Origin: Lineus longissimus
Taxonomy: Eukaryota > Nemertea > Pilidiophora > Heteronemertea > Lineidae
Direction of reading: 5' to 3'
Assembly: GCF_910592395.1 (NCBI RefSeq)
Contig: NC_088313.1
Span: forward strand, 17,748,437-17,812,436
Length of the DNA: 64,000 bases
Below are positions 22,592 through 33,846 of the stretch, in pieces. Position numbers and translations under genes: made by a program. The notes under the pieces are model-generated. The model saw only the letters and a program-made list of their open reading frames with translations. It had not been told where the DNA came from and ran no database searches. Every line of letters begins with the position of its first letter. Position 1 is the stretch's first letter.

Positions 22592-23373
22592 CTGTTTCGC
22601 TACATTGCCAGTTCGCTACAAGTCGTTTCGCTACATGTGGCGGTCGTTTCGCTACATGGTAGGTCGTTTCGCTACATGGGTGGAGTCGTTTCGCTACATG
22701 ATGGGTATGGTCGTTTCGCTACATGGAGGACGTTTCGCTACATGGGTGGAGTCGTTTCGCTACATGGGTGGAGTCGTTTCGCTACATGGATGTAGGTCGT
22801 TTCGCTACATGAATGTAGTCATTATTTTTACTCTATTTTACCCCACTATAATTCCCGGTGGTGACTACAAATTTATTATAGCACAGTTTGCCGGTAAAAA
22901 AACTTATACGGTTTGATGGCGTGCAAGGGGTTCTTGTCGTCCTGGCCTGGGGCCGGGCGTTTTTCGTAGGGGCGGGCGGGGACGATCACCAACTCTTTTT
23001 TTTATGTGGCCTAACCCAGGCCAGGACGACAAGAACCCCTTGCGCGCCATCAAACCGTATAAGTTTTTTTACCGGCAAACTGTGCTATAATAAATTTGTA
23101 GTCACCACCGGGAATTATAGTAGGGTAAAATAGAGTAAAAATAATGACTACATCCATGTAGCGAAACGACCTACATCCATGTAGCGAAACGACTCCACCC
23201 ATGTAGCGAAACGACTCCACCCATGTAGCGAAACGTCCTCCATGTAGCGAAACGACCATACCCATCATGTAGCGAAACGACTCCACCCATGTAGCGAAAC
23301 GACCTACCATGTAGCGAAACGACCGCCACATGTAGCGAAACGACTTGTAGCGAACTGGCAATGTAGCGAAACG
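22592..23373. mobile_element. Large palindrome / foldback element built of tandem GTTTCGCTACATG units
   Basis: The left arm (about 22592-22953) and right arm (about 23015-23373) are near-identical reverse complements around a ~60-bp GC-rich spacer (22954-23014). Each outer arm carries 11 copies of a short unit, GTTTCGCTACATGG plus a variable 3-12 bp. Each inner arm is ~155 bp of unique sequence, including GGGGTTCTTGTCGTCCTGG and its complement. Tandem sub-repeats in the outer arms and unique inner arms match Foldback (FB)-type elements. The similar frames on the two strands are an effect of the palindrome, not genes. The transcript would form a hairpin of about 360 bp. Confidence 0.88.
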
Positions 23374-23577
23374 ACAGTAATTCCTATTTTGCGTCCAGTG
23401 GCGACCAGTGGCGTCCAACGCGAAATAATGAGGTGTATATGGTTAAAAATGTTTTCAAGCTCCTAAAACACTTTCAATAAACAAGATTTAGAAGTTTGGT
23501 GGAGTTTGCAAACCTAGTTTTTTTAATAATCATCACCAGAAAACGATCTTAGTATGCGTCCAGCAAAAGTACTGGAC

Positions 23578-24502
23578 GGGTAGGTGTAAACTGTGGACGA
23601 AAGTGTGGACAGCGGCCCTCTAAGTTTGGTGGGCTGGCATTTCTTTGTCTTTCAATATATTCAAAAGAAATTGCAGTATTTTATGCATTATAATCTTTTT
23701 AATGGGTCAGCGAAAGAAAAAAAGAATAAATATTTTAATCTGTTTTACGGTATGAGACTATGACTTGTCTCAGTGAAACTGACTAGTAAGTAGTATCAAA
23801 TTATTGAAGAATAAAAACAAAAAGTTGACCCTGGGATGGCGTGGGTTAATACCAAGGTAATCAAGAAAAATATTGATTTGAATTATAGACTAGTATTCAA
23901 TCTTTCATAAAATATTGATTTCAGTTCTATGGTCCCCATTGTATTTTCAGGAGGGCAGCACCAGTAAGGGCTTCATTTCTGGAGACAAGCTGCTTGGAAA
24001 GTGAGAATCTGAGAACTGTTTTACAAAAATAGGATTTTCTCTAGATTTTCGTGGTGAACCCTATGCGCCATTGCAGTGAGGGATGTCCCAGACCTTGGAT
24101 ATTAACCCCTTGTGGCGGTTTGTTAAAAAACACGGTTTCCTATTTTTGGCAGATTTTTAAGTTTAATAGAAAATGCATTGCAAATAATCACCGGTGTTGT
24201 CCCAGTAACCTTTCAACAGGGCTGCAGTGGTACCGCCATCTTGGATCAACGAAAGTTAGTCTGAGAGAGGGCCAACTATTTTGCCTACAACTGAATGATA
24301 TTGTCATTGTCACCCAAAATCACCCATCAAAATAATTTTTGTCTTTTTTTCTTTCGCTGACCCATTAAAAAGATTATAGTGCATAATATACTGCAATTTC
24401 TTTTAAATATATTGAAAGACAAAGAAATGACAGCCCACCAAACTTTGAGGGCCGCTGTCCACACTTTCGTCCACACTTTCGTCCACAGTTTACACCTACC
24501 CC
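23578..24502. mobile_element. Second inverted-repeat element (~925 bp)
   Basis: The left arm 23578-23725 (GGGTAGGTGTAAACTGTGG ... GGGTCAGCGAAAGAAAAAAAG) pairs with the right arm 24341-24502 in inverted orientation. The right arm has an extra CGTCCACACTTT tandem copy. The ~615-bp interior (23726-24340) shows no convincing coding sequence. The right arm ends exactly where direct-repeat copy 2 begins. Probably a non-autonomous transposon; no transposase and no clear target duplication seen. Confidence 0.8.
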
Positions 24503-24803
24503 TTTGGTACTTTAATTTGAGCGCACTTTTTGAAGTAGCTGAACGTGAAAAAATTGTTTTAGTTCTGGCGTCACACATTTTTCTCCCCAAATTTCATCAA
24601 AAGTCAGGGTGTTGTGTGGTTACAGTAAAGTTCTGACTGTACTCCTCGAAATCTTAAGTATTTAAGGGTAAGAAATAAACGTTTTTTACTTAGAATATGT
24701 GTTGCAGGTTCTGTAATCTTCGTTTTCTTTATGGCATGTATAGGCTACACTTAATTATAGCAATGAATGAATGATGTCATTGATGATAGCAATGCTTATG
24801 CTG
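24502..24803. repeat. Direct repeat copy 2 (~300 bp)
   Basis: Same orientation as 22298-22566. Differences include an inserted TTTTTCTCCCC near 24580 and a slightly longer end region with GAATGAATGATGTC. Together the copies bracket the palindrome and the second inverted-repeat element. Confidence 0.88.
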
Positions 24804-26528
24804 TATTGTATGTTGTAACCTAGTGTCCACAGGTATGTCAATGATGTTGATTGGGAGAGGAAAAAAACGATTTATGCCCTGCCTAGCATGAAAGCAATGC
24901 AGTTGTGTATCTAGCTTTCTGTGAGTAACTAAAAATGTCACAGCATGACTGCCATGAGCTCTTCCCATGCCGGGAATCAGACCCTCTTCCCAACATACGA
25001 CAGATCATCTGATTATCCATGATTTATGTCATTTGCTGGCACTGTTAGCAGTGGTTGAACACAGCTCGCTGGGCCAATTTCTTGTACTTGAGGTGAAAAT
25101 GCAGCGACTCCATTCTGCCAATCTATAAGACACACCATCTCGTCCAAAATCTACAAAATGGTAAAAGCAGTATTGGGAGGACATTGTCTGCATGTCCTCC
25201 GAACAATATCTTGTCTGATTTTTGGTGTTTGAAAGAGTTCTGGTGTTCCTTTAGATTGGGTAAATGAAGTCACTATAGTTTCACCTCAAATGCAGACATT
25301 ATGACAGTCCTTTCTCACATATACACCTTCCAGTCTGCTTCCTCTTCCACTCCACAGTTCCATCTCACTTGCCTCGTCTTGTTCCAGCTGCCCTTTGGCA
25401 TTAAGAATGCTAGGACTTGGAGACTTTTCTAAGGAACCCAGAAATTGATCTCTGCAGTTTCGATGGAAGACATCTATGTACAGTTAAATGAACGCTTAAA
25501 AAGAAAATTTAAAACAAAATAACGCTGTTACATCTCAAGAAATCTTTATTCTTTGTTCGGCAAAATGTTTTGTTAGTTCCTTTTATCAATACAATACAAT
25601 TTTTGTGCAGGTGTTGCCGGAAAATGCTAGTTGAACTGAGTGAGTAGGTCTGCCTTCATATCCAATGTTTTTATCATAAACTTGACATGATGAACAATTG
25701 AACTTTTGAATGTATCGTGGACATGAAGACACATGCTCAAGTGCCTTGACACACACACACCTGACAGATAGTCAAGTTCCACTCCAGAGCTGAAAGTTCA
25801 GTTGTCGAGTGCCAATTTCATTTAGTTCAACGTTAGCACATTTATATGGGATTGAAATAGTGTAACAACATTTGCATTTGTGAAGGGTTTCATTGAGATC
25901 CAAATTATTCTAAAGGTTACTGAATTTCTTTACTACTGCCTTTGTGGAAAAAAAATACACTTTTAGTAATATTTGCTGTCACTCGACATGCTCCATTGTT
26001 GGTTAAAAAAATTCTATGGCTTGAGAAGCACCATCTGGGAATACAAGCCTTTCCCATTTTTTGGTCAAATTCTGAAGAAGTTTTCAGTTTTGCTATTTTT
26101 ATTTTTGCAAATCATAGTTACTTGCTAAATCTGCAAATTTAAATTCCCATGAAAATTTCCAAGTTTTTATAGTATTTGCTCCACTGGAGTGGATAGTTAA
26201 AGTGTGTTCATGGAGCCACGCCAGATGTAGGCCAATTGTGACAATTGGGCAGAAACACACGCACATCATCTATTATAAGAAAATAATGGTAGTCAACCGT
26301 TGTTCCCTCTGAATCGTCACATGAAATATACCGTCATATTCACTAAAAGCAGGTTGTTTGTGTAATGTCATGCTATTGAGTTTTGAATGGTGACCCATTG
26401 AGCCTTTGCAACCCATAGGGAGTGTCTGCATTAAAAATAGCTTTGCAAGGATAAGATCTTCCCTGGTAAGAGTTTCCATGGCTTAATATCCCAAATTTGC
26501 TAGAATTGATGACTCCACTATGGCAACT
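24804..26528. other. Intergenic / probable PLAC8 3'UTR
   Basis: No coding exon supported. Diverged repeat-like sequence is present around 24830-25060. The part nearest 26528 is presumably 3'UTR of the minus-strand PLAC8 gene. Confidence 0.4.
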
Positions 26529-26861
26529 TCATGTTCTCTCCACATCCTGGTCTTTTATCAAACTTCCTTTTATTTCACTGGCTTCCTGCACAAATGCACA
26601 ACAAGGACAACAAGTGTGCATTATGATATCGCCAACGAAGCTCCCGCCGATTCCCTTCATTTCCCGAATTCTCTGTCGCGTCATTGCTGGGAATACTATG
26701 TTGGCAATAGGCACCCACATAACCAGGCCGCATAAGAGACAGTTCTCTCCGACAGCCTCTGCGTTTTTCCCAGCTGTGTAGCATGGCACAATAAAAGTCA
26801 TGAGGCAGAGACTGCAATTGGAGAAACATCCGAATAATCCTTGGCCCCACTCTGCAGACAT
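26529..26861 (-). CDS. PLAC8-family protein (cornifelin/placenta-specific-8-like)
   Basis: A complete 110-aa frame in one exon, the usual length of the PLAC8 family. It reads MSAEWGQGLFGCFSNCSLCL at the start, then CYTAGKNAEAVGENC, a hydrophobic segment CLLCGLVMWVPIANIVF, a TRQRIREMKGI motif and a distal Cys cluster MHTCCPCCAFVQEASEI (Cys 84, 85, 87, 88). These are the family's two Cys-rich halves and hydrophobic core, which associates with membranes; members act in cell-size control, metal handling or secretion depending on lineage. The start at 26861 is the first Met in frame and fits the family N-terminus. Lack of introns is noted because vertebrate members are multi-exon as I recall. Confidence 0.88.
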   Translation of the reverse strand: MSAEWGQGLFGCFSNCSLCLMTFIVPCYTAGKNAEAVGENCLLCGLVMWVPIANIVFPAMTRQRIREMKGIGGSFVGDIIMHTCCPCCAFVQEASEIKGSLIKDQDVERT

Positions 26862-29240
26862 CTTGTTGCTTTATTCGTTTTAAATCTATCGAAAGAATTA
26901 AAGTCTCTACTCCCGAAATGGCAAAAGACCAATTTTTTCTGCTGACAAGCACAGATCACCAGACACCAGTAATCCCTGGAGTTAATTGATTTCAGTTTCT
27001 ATAGATCATCCAATATTCCTTTGGCTTATTCACTGGAGTAATGAATTATTCCTAGACATCAGTTACACACAGAATCTCTTGATGCAACAGGGCAGTGGTA
27101 CTCCTGAATCCACAGCTAACAGATCACACCACCTGTTCAGATATTGTCTGCCTAAATTGAGGTCAGCTGCAGGTGTCTCTTACTCCTAGTCCTAGAGCCT
27201 GTGTCATATCATAAACCTGAACACATCTGTTCCCATATCACAGTTATTGTTCATCTGTTCACACTCGGAATACAATTCAATTTCAAGTAATCTGCTTTAA
27301 AAACACCATCTACTACTCCCAGCACCTGCTAGTTCTACAGCTTGTTGCAACTCTACACAGACTCGGCGGATAGGCAGAGATAGCAACGGCCACTCCTCTT
27401 GCTATTGCAGTAAGACAATGACCAGCGCAACGTTGGGCAAATTGGTATTTTACTGTCGGGTCAATTATAGCTCACATGGTGTATCCAGTCACAAAGCTTT
27501 TTAGCTTCGCAGTGGAATTGTATGACTATCGCTTTGTAATTCTTGACTGTACTATCTCTGGAGGTTAGCTCGCTATGATGGGTTTCACAGTAAATAATGA
27601 CTGAGTCTTGCAATTGGTTTCTTCCTATCCTTCGTTCAGCAATCGATCCAACTGTCGTGTTGCTATATTGTACTTCGTTGGCCTCAAGTTTATATTGAAT
27701 GAATACAAAAATCCATATCCAACTCCTGGCTGTGATACGACTGCAGGCTTTGATGAATGTGATATCGGTGTTTTATGTTCGTGACACTGAATGATGAGAA
27801 AACCAGTCTCTCTCTATTCCACTGTTTGGTCTCTGCGAGCTACGCGTACTCCTAATCCAAGTCTTTGAGCTTCTAAACACAGTGTTTCACCTTGCTAAGT
27901 CCAGTATCGATTGGAGTCAAATTGCAATCTTATCACTGTTTCCTTTGCTAATTGTGTTGAAAGTATCTGTCTATCCAAATTGGTCAGGCAGTATCCACAA
28001 CTACAGCTTTCCCAGGTAGCCTCTTAGAATTTTATACCATCTACCTTTTTAAACGGTGAGGGAATAAGATACTAAGATACACTTATGGCCAAGCCGACCA
28101 CTCTTCAATCCTATCCTACCCAACATACACATCAAACAACTGATGTGCACTGGTTCAGGATTTCAGCCAAGCCAGGGACCAACCAATATCAACCATGGGG
28201 AGAGATGGAAATGCCAGCACTGCTTGCCATGATGAAAATCAATATTTCGCTGCAGAGTCTGGGAATTGTTGCCAATGTGGATGGATGGCATTGGATGATG
28301 AGTCATCACATCTGAGATCTGTCTTCTCTGGCAGAATACTCGAGGGTTTCAATTAGATTTTTGCTTGGTAGTGAGATTGTCACAGTTTATAGCAATGTTG
28401 ACATATTGGCTCGTTAAAGTCCTGGAAAGTAACAAGGTTCTTGCTTGGCGCAGTATGAGAGGAACACATTTTCACTCCAAGAGTACTGAAAATACAATAA
28501 ATGAGTGAGTGAGTGAGTGAGTGAATGAGTGAGTGAGTGGTACAAGTAATCACACCGACTGAACATATCTAGTTGAAGAGTACTTCTGAGTCATCCTCTT
28601 CACATTGAAGATTTGACGCAATACTAAACACTGTCTAATTAGACATGTAAATTGTAATTGTCACACCAGCCTCTTATTTGGGATCCTTGAATGAGGATAT
28701 AATGACAAATTTAGTCATTGTCATCTACTTGTGAACCAGTTACTGTGCAAATATCGTAGTCGGTGTCAATGCAGACCTATCCAGCGTTTTCAAATCTTTC
28801 TAATCAATGGCTTTATAAAATTGATATTTGAAACAATCTTACACAACAATTTTCAATTCTAATGGCTTTGATTGTTAGACCTGCTAGGTCATCAGTAATT
28901 GAATTGTTTTGTGTACCAGCCAAAAATATAGAAGTACAATCAATATTCAATTGTGTTGGACTGTCCTGATAAAAAAATATCAACATTATTAAAACAAGTT
29001 ACAAATATGTGTCCCCATAAGTAATCCAATATTAGGTCGAAACAACAAAGCTGACTGTCATGTGCCTGAAAGCAACAACTGACTGTCCTCGATCCCAAAT
29101 CCCAGCATTCAGCAACAACTTGTGACCCATTCCAACCTCCTAGAATATACCATTCCACTCTCCGATTGGATCTAAATTAGAATGCCCTAGATCTATCCCC
29201 ATCAATTTCACATCAAATGAAGCCTGTAGTATAATCCTCT
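26862..29240. other. Intergenic region between PLAC8 and cyclin J
   Basis: No coding exon or RNA gene that I can support on either strand. It contains one microsatellite (28502-28539) and otherwise unremarkable AT-rich sequence. 5'UTR exons of either flanking gene could be hidden here. Confidence 0.4.
28502..28539. repeat. (GAGT)n microsatellite
   Basis: About nine GAGT/GTGA units with one GAAT interruption. Confidence 0.95.
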
Positions 29241-29271
29241 ATGTCAACTGTCTTTTCAGAGTTGCATTTCC

Positions 29272-29310
29272 ATGGCAACGAGAAAGTGTACTTCCTGTTT
29301 ATCATTATGA
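29272..29310 (+). promoter_or_regulatory. uORF overlapping the cyclin J start codon (ATGA)
   Basis: If the acceptor TCTTTTCAG (ending 29259) joins a 5'UTR exon, the first AUG in the exon is at 29272 (CCATGG context). It encodes 12 residues and stops at TGA 29308-29310, sharing the ATGA with the cyclin J start at 29307. Such an overlap can couple termination to re-initiation. Conditional on the 5'UTR structure. Confidence 0.4.
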
Positions 29311-30990
29311 TAATCTCTGAGTGGTGGCAGGATCCGTTATCAGACGACATCTACGCGACGTTAAAGCACAAAGAGGAAGAGATACCTCGGTATCTCGCCC
29401 AGTCGCCACAACTTCATCAGAGGCGATATCTCGTTGATTGGGCGGCAGAGATTTGCGACCAGTTTTCATTATGCTACACGACACGCCACCTAGCGATTCA
29501 TCTGCTGGACTTCTTCATGGACAACTTCTTCATCGACCTGGATAGGATCTTCTTGGTTGTGTTGGGTTGCATTCTCGTGGCCAGTAAGTAAATTTGTACA
29601 TTATTAGTTGAAAGGGGAATGCAATTTCCACTTGATATCAGTGGTATACCCTAAGGCTAAGTTGTGATAAAACACATTTGTAGGACACCAGTTTTTTAGG
29701 CCTCAAGTGCTTTAAGTTAAGGAGATCTTCTGTAATTTAAATTGAGAAACTTGCTGTTCAGCGATCTGTGTTTTTCTAAGGAAGTGCGTTTTACTCTTTG
29801 GTGCATCAGAAAATGCAAATGAAAATTCAAAGCTTTTTTTTACTCCAGGCAAATATGAAGAAAAAGAAGTGGACATTCCGCGGTGGCCCCAACTCAACAA
29901 CTATATCCACAACAGCACTTTTACCGGGCTGGAATTTGTCCAAATGGAGATCACGCTATTGACGTTTTTCAAGTGGCAAGTAGGGATTCCCACCGCTGCC
30001 CACTTTACGGACTACTTCTTAATGATATCTCTCAAGGCGATTATGGTGCACTGTGAGAGTCCAAACTGGGTGAACCAGATCCAATACTTCATGGCCAAAT
30101 ATATCGATTACTTTTTGGAGATATCATTACAAGGTAAGTTGGAATGATATGAAAAGTGTCACGTGTTCTATATCACATCATTGGGAAGGACATGTCAGAA
30201 GGAAGCCATACTGTAGTCTGTACAGAGCCAAATTTTTTATGATGTTACTTTCAAAATGATTGCACCCTTGTTTGTTTACACTCATACCTGCCAGTGTAAC
30301 TTGAAGCTGACTTGTCGATCTTGCTAGGGAAAGTGTAATGGCGCATGACAGGCTACTTCTTCTTGACAGACCAAACCTACAGAAAGTACCGTCCGTCCCT
30401 TGTGGCTGCAGCCAGTATCACAGCATCAAGAATCTGCCTCAATATTCCACCATCTTGGCCAAAAGAGATGGAACAAGCCTCAGGTTATTTATGGGAAGAA
30501 ATTGAAGATCCTGTTTGCCGTATGCTCGAGTAAGTCGGATGTCTTCCACCATATGGAAAAATTGTTGTTGTCTCTAGAGCAGCGCCTTCAGAGTATTTCA
30601 AGACAAAATAGAATGAATCGGTTAGAAGGATATGAATAATGATTAAGAGAGTCCTCTATTTGCTATGATGACTCATCAGGATGTTGCCTGGTCATGCAGT
30701 TGTTGGTTCATCCAAGCCTGGTCTCTACTGTACAATGAAGAATGATGCTGAATCTAACACCACCAAGTCCACAAATGTTGCATGTAGTCACCTGTAGATG
30801 ACCAATTTGACACCGTCTGGCCCCTGCTTCTAGCTCCCCCCCCTTCAAACCTGATTATGTTTATGTTATTTAATTTCTCTCTGACAGGTCTCAAAAAGTC
30901 GACCGAAACAAAGACGAAACGCAGAAGTCGACTCCTCCACCGACAAAAATGCCTCTCAAGGCCCCAGACTCTGGTTATCGATCGACCTAA
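29307..30990 (+). CDS. CCNJ: Cyclin J
   Basis: Exons 29307-29583, 29849-30133, 30370-30529 and 30888-30990; phases 1,1,2; total 274 aa. The N-terminus ISEWWQDPLSDDIYATLKHK followed by SPQLHQRRYLVDW matches cyclin J, where a WW pair precedes the cyclin box. The first cyclin fold contains RHLAIHLLDFFMD and ILVASKYEEKEVDIPR; the second contains GIPTAAHFTDYF, YMAKY/DYFLEISLQD-type sequence and PSLVAAASITASR. Cyclin J is an ovary- and early-embryo-associated cyclin in insects that binds CDKs. The C-terminal tail (KSTPPPTKMPLKAP) is short: vertebrate cyclin J is near 370 residues as I recall, so ~100 residues of tail are absent, or a further exon is missed. The start at 29307 fits the family; an in-frame ATG at 29241 is possible only if the upstream acceptor is unused. 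The gene is convergent with BUB3. Confidence 0.92.
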
Positions 30991-31693
30991 GCCGTCCCAG
31001 GGTGTCCTTCTCTCATAGAATTATGTTGCTTTGAGGAAGAGGATTTGAGGACAGTTAAGAAAGCCTGATCAGGCTTTGTACATGTAGATACTTTTGTTGT
31101 GAACTTCAAGATTATCTTGGTATTCAGTTATGAATAGACAAGTAGGTTATAATCCTTCTTTGAAGAAAACTAATCATGTGAGTGAAATTAGTCCAAAATT
31201 CTGCTTGTCAGAAAAAAAATTGTATTCCGTTCATCGAACCTGTTTTATATTATTTCAATTAAGTTTAATTATTCTCAGGAAAGGGGTGCTGATGCAAAGT
31301 GGCGGGCTTATACCTTCCCTTATAAACATTGTCTTGTTGAAGTAATTGTCTCGAAGCCTTATCTGAGGATCTCTGCATCTAGTCAAATCAAAAGAGATCA
31401 AAGATCAAAAATATGATGTGTCTGCCCTCCAAGAAAACTTAGGCTTTGGAGGGTCAACCCTGAAATGTTGTTTTTGAATCTTTTTCTTTATGGTGCTCGT
31501 GTTTTCTGCTGCCTCATAGACATAAGTGCGGAAAACTCCCAGACATTACATGTATCATTTCCTCTTATGTTCTATGAATAAGTGTATCTTGTTTAAACCT
31601 GTGTTCTCTTCTTGAAAAATAACTTTTTCAATGTATTCTTGCTCATTCGATCTGATTGCCTAAGATTGGGCTTGTAATTTGTGCAATTTTCAT

Positions 31694-31783
31694 TTGTTCT
31701 TGAAACTTTACTTTCACTGTTTGTTGACAACATATTATTTGTTCTTGAAACTTTACTTTCACTGTTTGTTGACAGCATATTAT
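31694..31783. repeat. Two-copy 45-bp direct tandem repeat
   Basis: The unit TTGTTCTTGAAACTTTACTT... begins at 31694 and again at 31739, nearly identical, in the cyclin J 3' region. Confidence 0.9.
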
Positions 31784-32065
31784 TAACAACAAAGTTACCT
31801 GTGCTACTGACTGTAGCTGTGATGTATTATTTTTGTATTTTTTGTTTCTGCCCAATAACCAAGAGCCTAACCACAAAGGGATTGTCTCATCTACATGTTG
31901 ACAATACTAAAGATTTGTTATTATTTATATGATTTTGATCTAGTTGATGTTGTCTGGATAAATATTCTTCAAATATGATTCTCAGGGTGCTGTATGCCCA
32001 TCATATCACACTGCCAAACCAATTCCTTACTTCATACATTGTAAATAACAACCAAAGAAGTCTCC

Positions 32066-32071
32066 AATAAA
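32066..32071 (+). terminator. Candidate cyclin J poly(A) signal
   Basis: AATAAA followed within 20 nt by a GTTCTG/T-rich stretch; about 1.08 kb after the stop. Confidence 0.5.
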
Positions 32072-33846
32072 GTTCTGTTCACTCTTAGAAACATCTCATC
32101 CCTGCGAGATATATCCAGTGAGGGAAAATTATGATGAGTTTTACACTCAACTCCTTGGGACAAGAGCATCCTTTGGTTACAGCCTTCAGATGGTCCAAAG
32201 ATCAAATAAGAACCATAAGTTTAGGTAAAAATGTATTGCAAAATGTGAAGTTCATTTCTCTTGAAATAATGCAAACTATTCACCACATAAACATTCCCAC
32301 TTATTCTTAATCAGTTTGCATTCTTCATACATACCACAACATTGGGTGCTCTTTGTGTTGTTCACAAGCATACTGTGTGTGTCTTGTGAAGTAAACTTTG
32401 TTTTTGTTTTGCAAAGATTTAAATTGTTCAGTCTGTGAAATATAATTTTGATAAAAATGTTTCTCAGACACGACACATTATTCAGGTTGTTTCATGTGCT
32501 GCACCTGCACAATCTTGCCAACAAGGTGTACATTTTGTTTATTTTTTCAATAAATATTTTCATAACGTAGCATTTAGTTTTATTTCGTATTTCCTGGACA
32601 GCAGTTCATACCTGTCATTACTACTGTGTGAACATGTACTGTAACCTAGGTGACTATATCACCAGTGCAACTACAGTGGAACCACCCTTAGTGGATACTT
32701 CTGTTAGCAGGACTCTCTACAGGATTGGCAGCCCTTACATGTATATCCTTCTCAAAAGCAGCCTCATATGATCATCTGGCATTACTCTTTTTTCACAGAA
32801 GTGCCGTAGTGGTAAAATGAGCTAGTTTTCTTGAGCTTTGGTGAGGTGCATTTGCTTGCCCCAACAGAACAGTGAACTTGATATCTCTCAGTTCAAATAC
32901 CATTTGATGGCAAACTGTTTGAAGATCTGGCGATGAAATCCATTGCATGGACATGGCCTGGCTTTCTCCGATCTAATTGCCATCGAGGGGTAAATGGCAT
33001 GTTGAAGTTGACATGCGCAGAACCATTGGGTGTCAAGCAGTGAGGTTCCATCACAGTGGAGATGCTTTCACCCAACATATTCATGTAGGCCACATAGAGG
33101 TCCATTCCAAACTACACAAGACCGGTATTGGTACATGTAGTTCCGGTACTCTGTGCTGGAAGTGGACTGGTCACAACCAAGGACCAGTCAGACATTCCAA
33201 TTTGTCTCACTAATGCGATCACGACAAAAAGAGGTCCATTCCAAACTATGTAAAACCAGTATTGGTAGTTTCTTTACTCTGCCTCACAGAGGCATAGAGA
33301 GAACACACCAAGCAGAAGATTGCAGAGAAACAATTTTCTGCCAGGCCTAAATCTTCAGAAAGTAGAACAGCTCCAGCTTATTACAAGATACGTGTACATG
33401 TACATGTAAGCCACAGAGTTAAGCATGAAGAAAGCACAAAAACGACTTTTCTTTATCTGAATTTTTTTTTTTTTTTCAAAAAAAGAGATTGACAAAATAC
33501 ATTCCAAGTTACTCCCATTTGAAAAACTTTGTGTGAATATCAATGTACCACAAATTGTTCACGTCATTGATTCTACAGCAAGTTGCCAACTACATATGCA
33601 AGAGACAATTGTACAAGCAATAGGCTGACCTTCAACCAAATTATGATGATAATGATAGTGATGATGAAGAGACAGTTCAAGAACTATCAACAGGGACAAC
33701 AAATGCAGAACTGTCTTATCTAAAGTGGAGAAAAACCCATTTTGTCTGTCTGGGTAAAGTCTCATGAAAAAAATTCATTGGACATCAAATTTTTTCTCAT
33801 CTTAAATGCACTGATATCAAACAATGTCCCAGTTAACGCGTCCTAT

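Larger units (their letters stand above)
30991..33846. other. Intergenic region between convergent cyclin J and BUB3
   Basis: Holds cyclin J 3'UTR (poly(A) signal AATAAA at 32066-32071) and presumably BUB3 3'UTR. A 45-bp direct duplication lies at 31694-31783. Around 33075-33260 a segment AGAGGTCCATTCCAAACTA recurs after about 155 bp (imperfect duplication). No coding sequence supported. Confidence 0.5.

Noticed and set aside
22592-23373. CRISPR-like regular repeats
   Set aside because: Repeat/spacer sizes are too small and variable, the array is mirrored, and the genome is animal.
22482-23418. Similar frames on opposite strands encoding SFRYM/FATW repeats
   Set aside because: They are the two arms of a palindrome of tandem 13-bp units; reading frames arise from the repeat, with no start context or domain.
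24920-25010. Possible further SINE (GGTCTGATTCCCGG on the minus strand)
   Set aside because: Only a B-box-like block is visible and no convincing A-box, so not listed.
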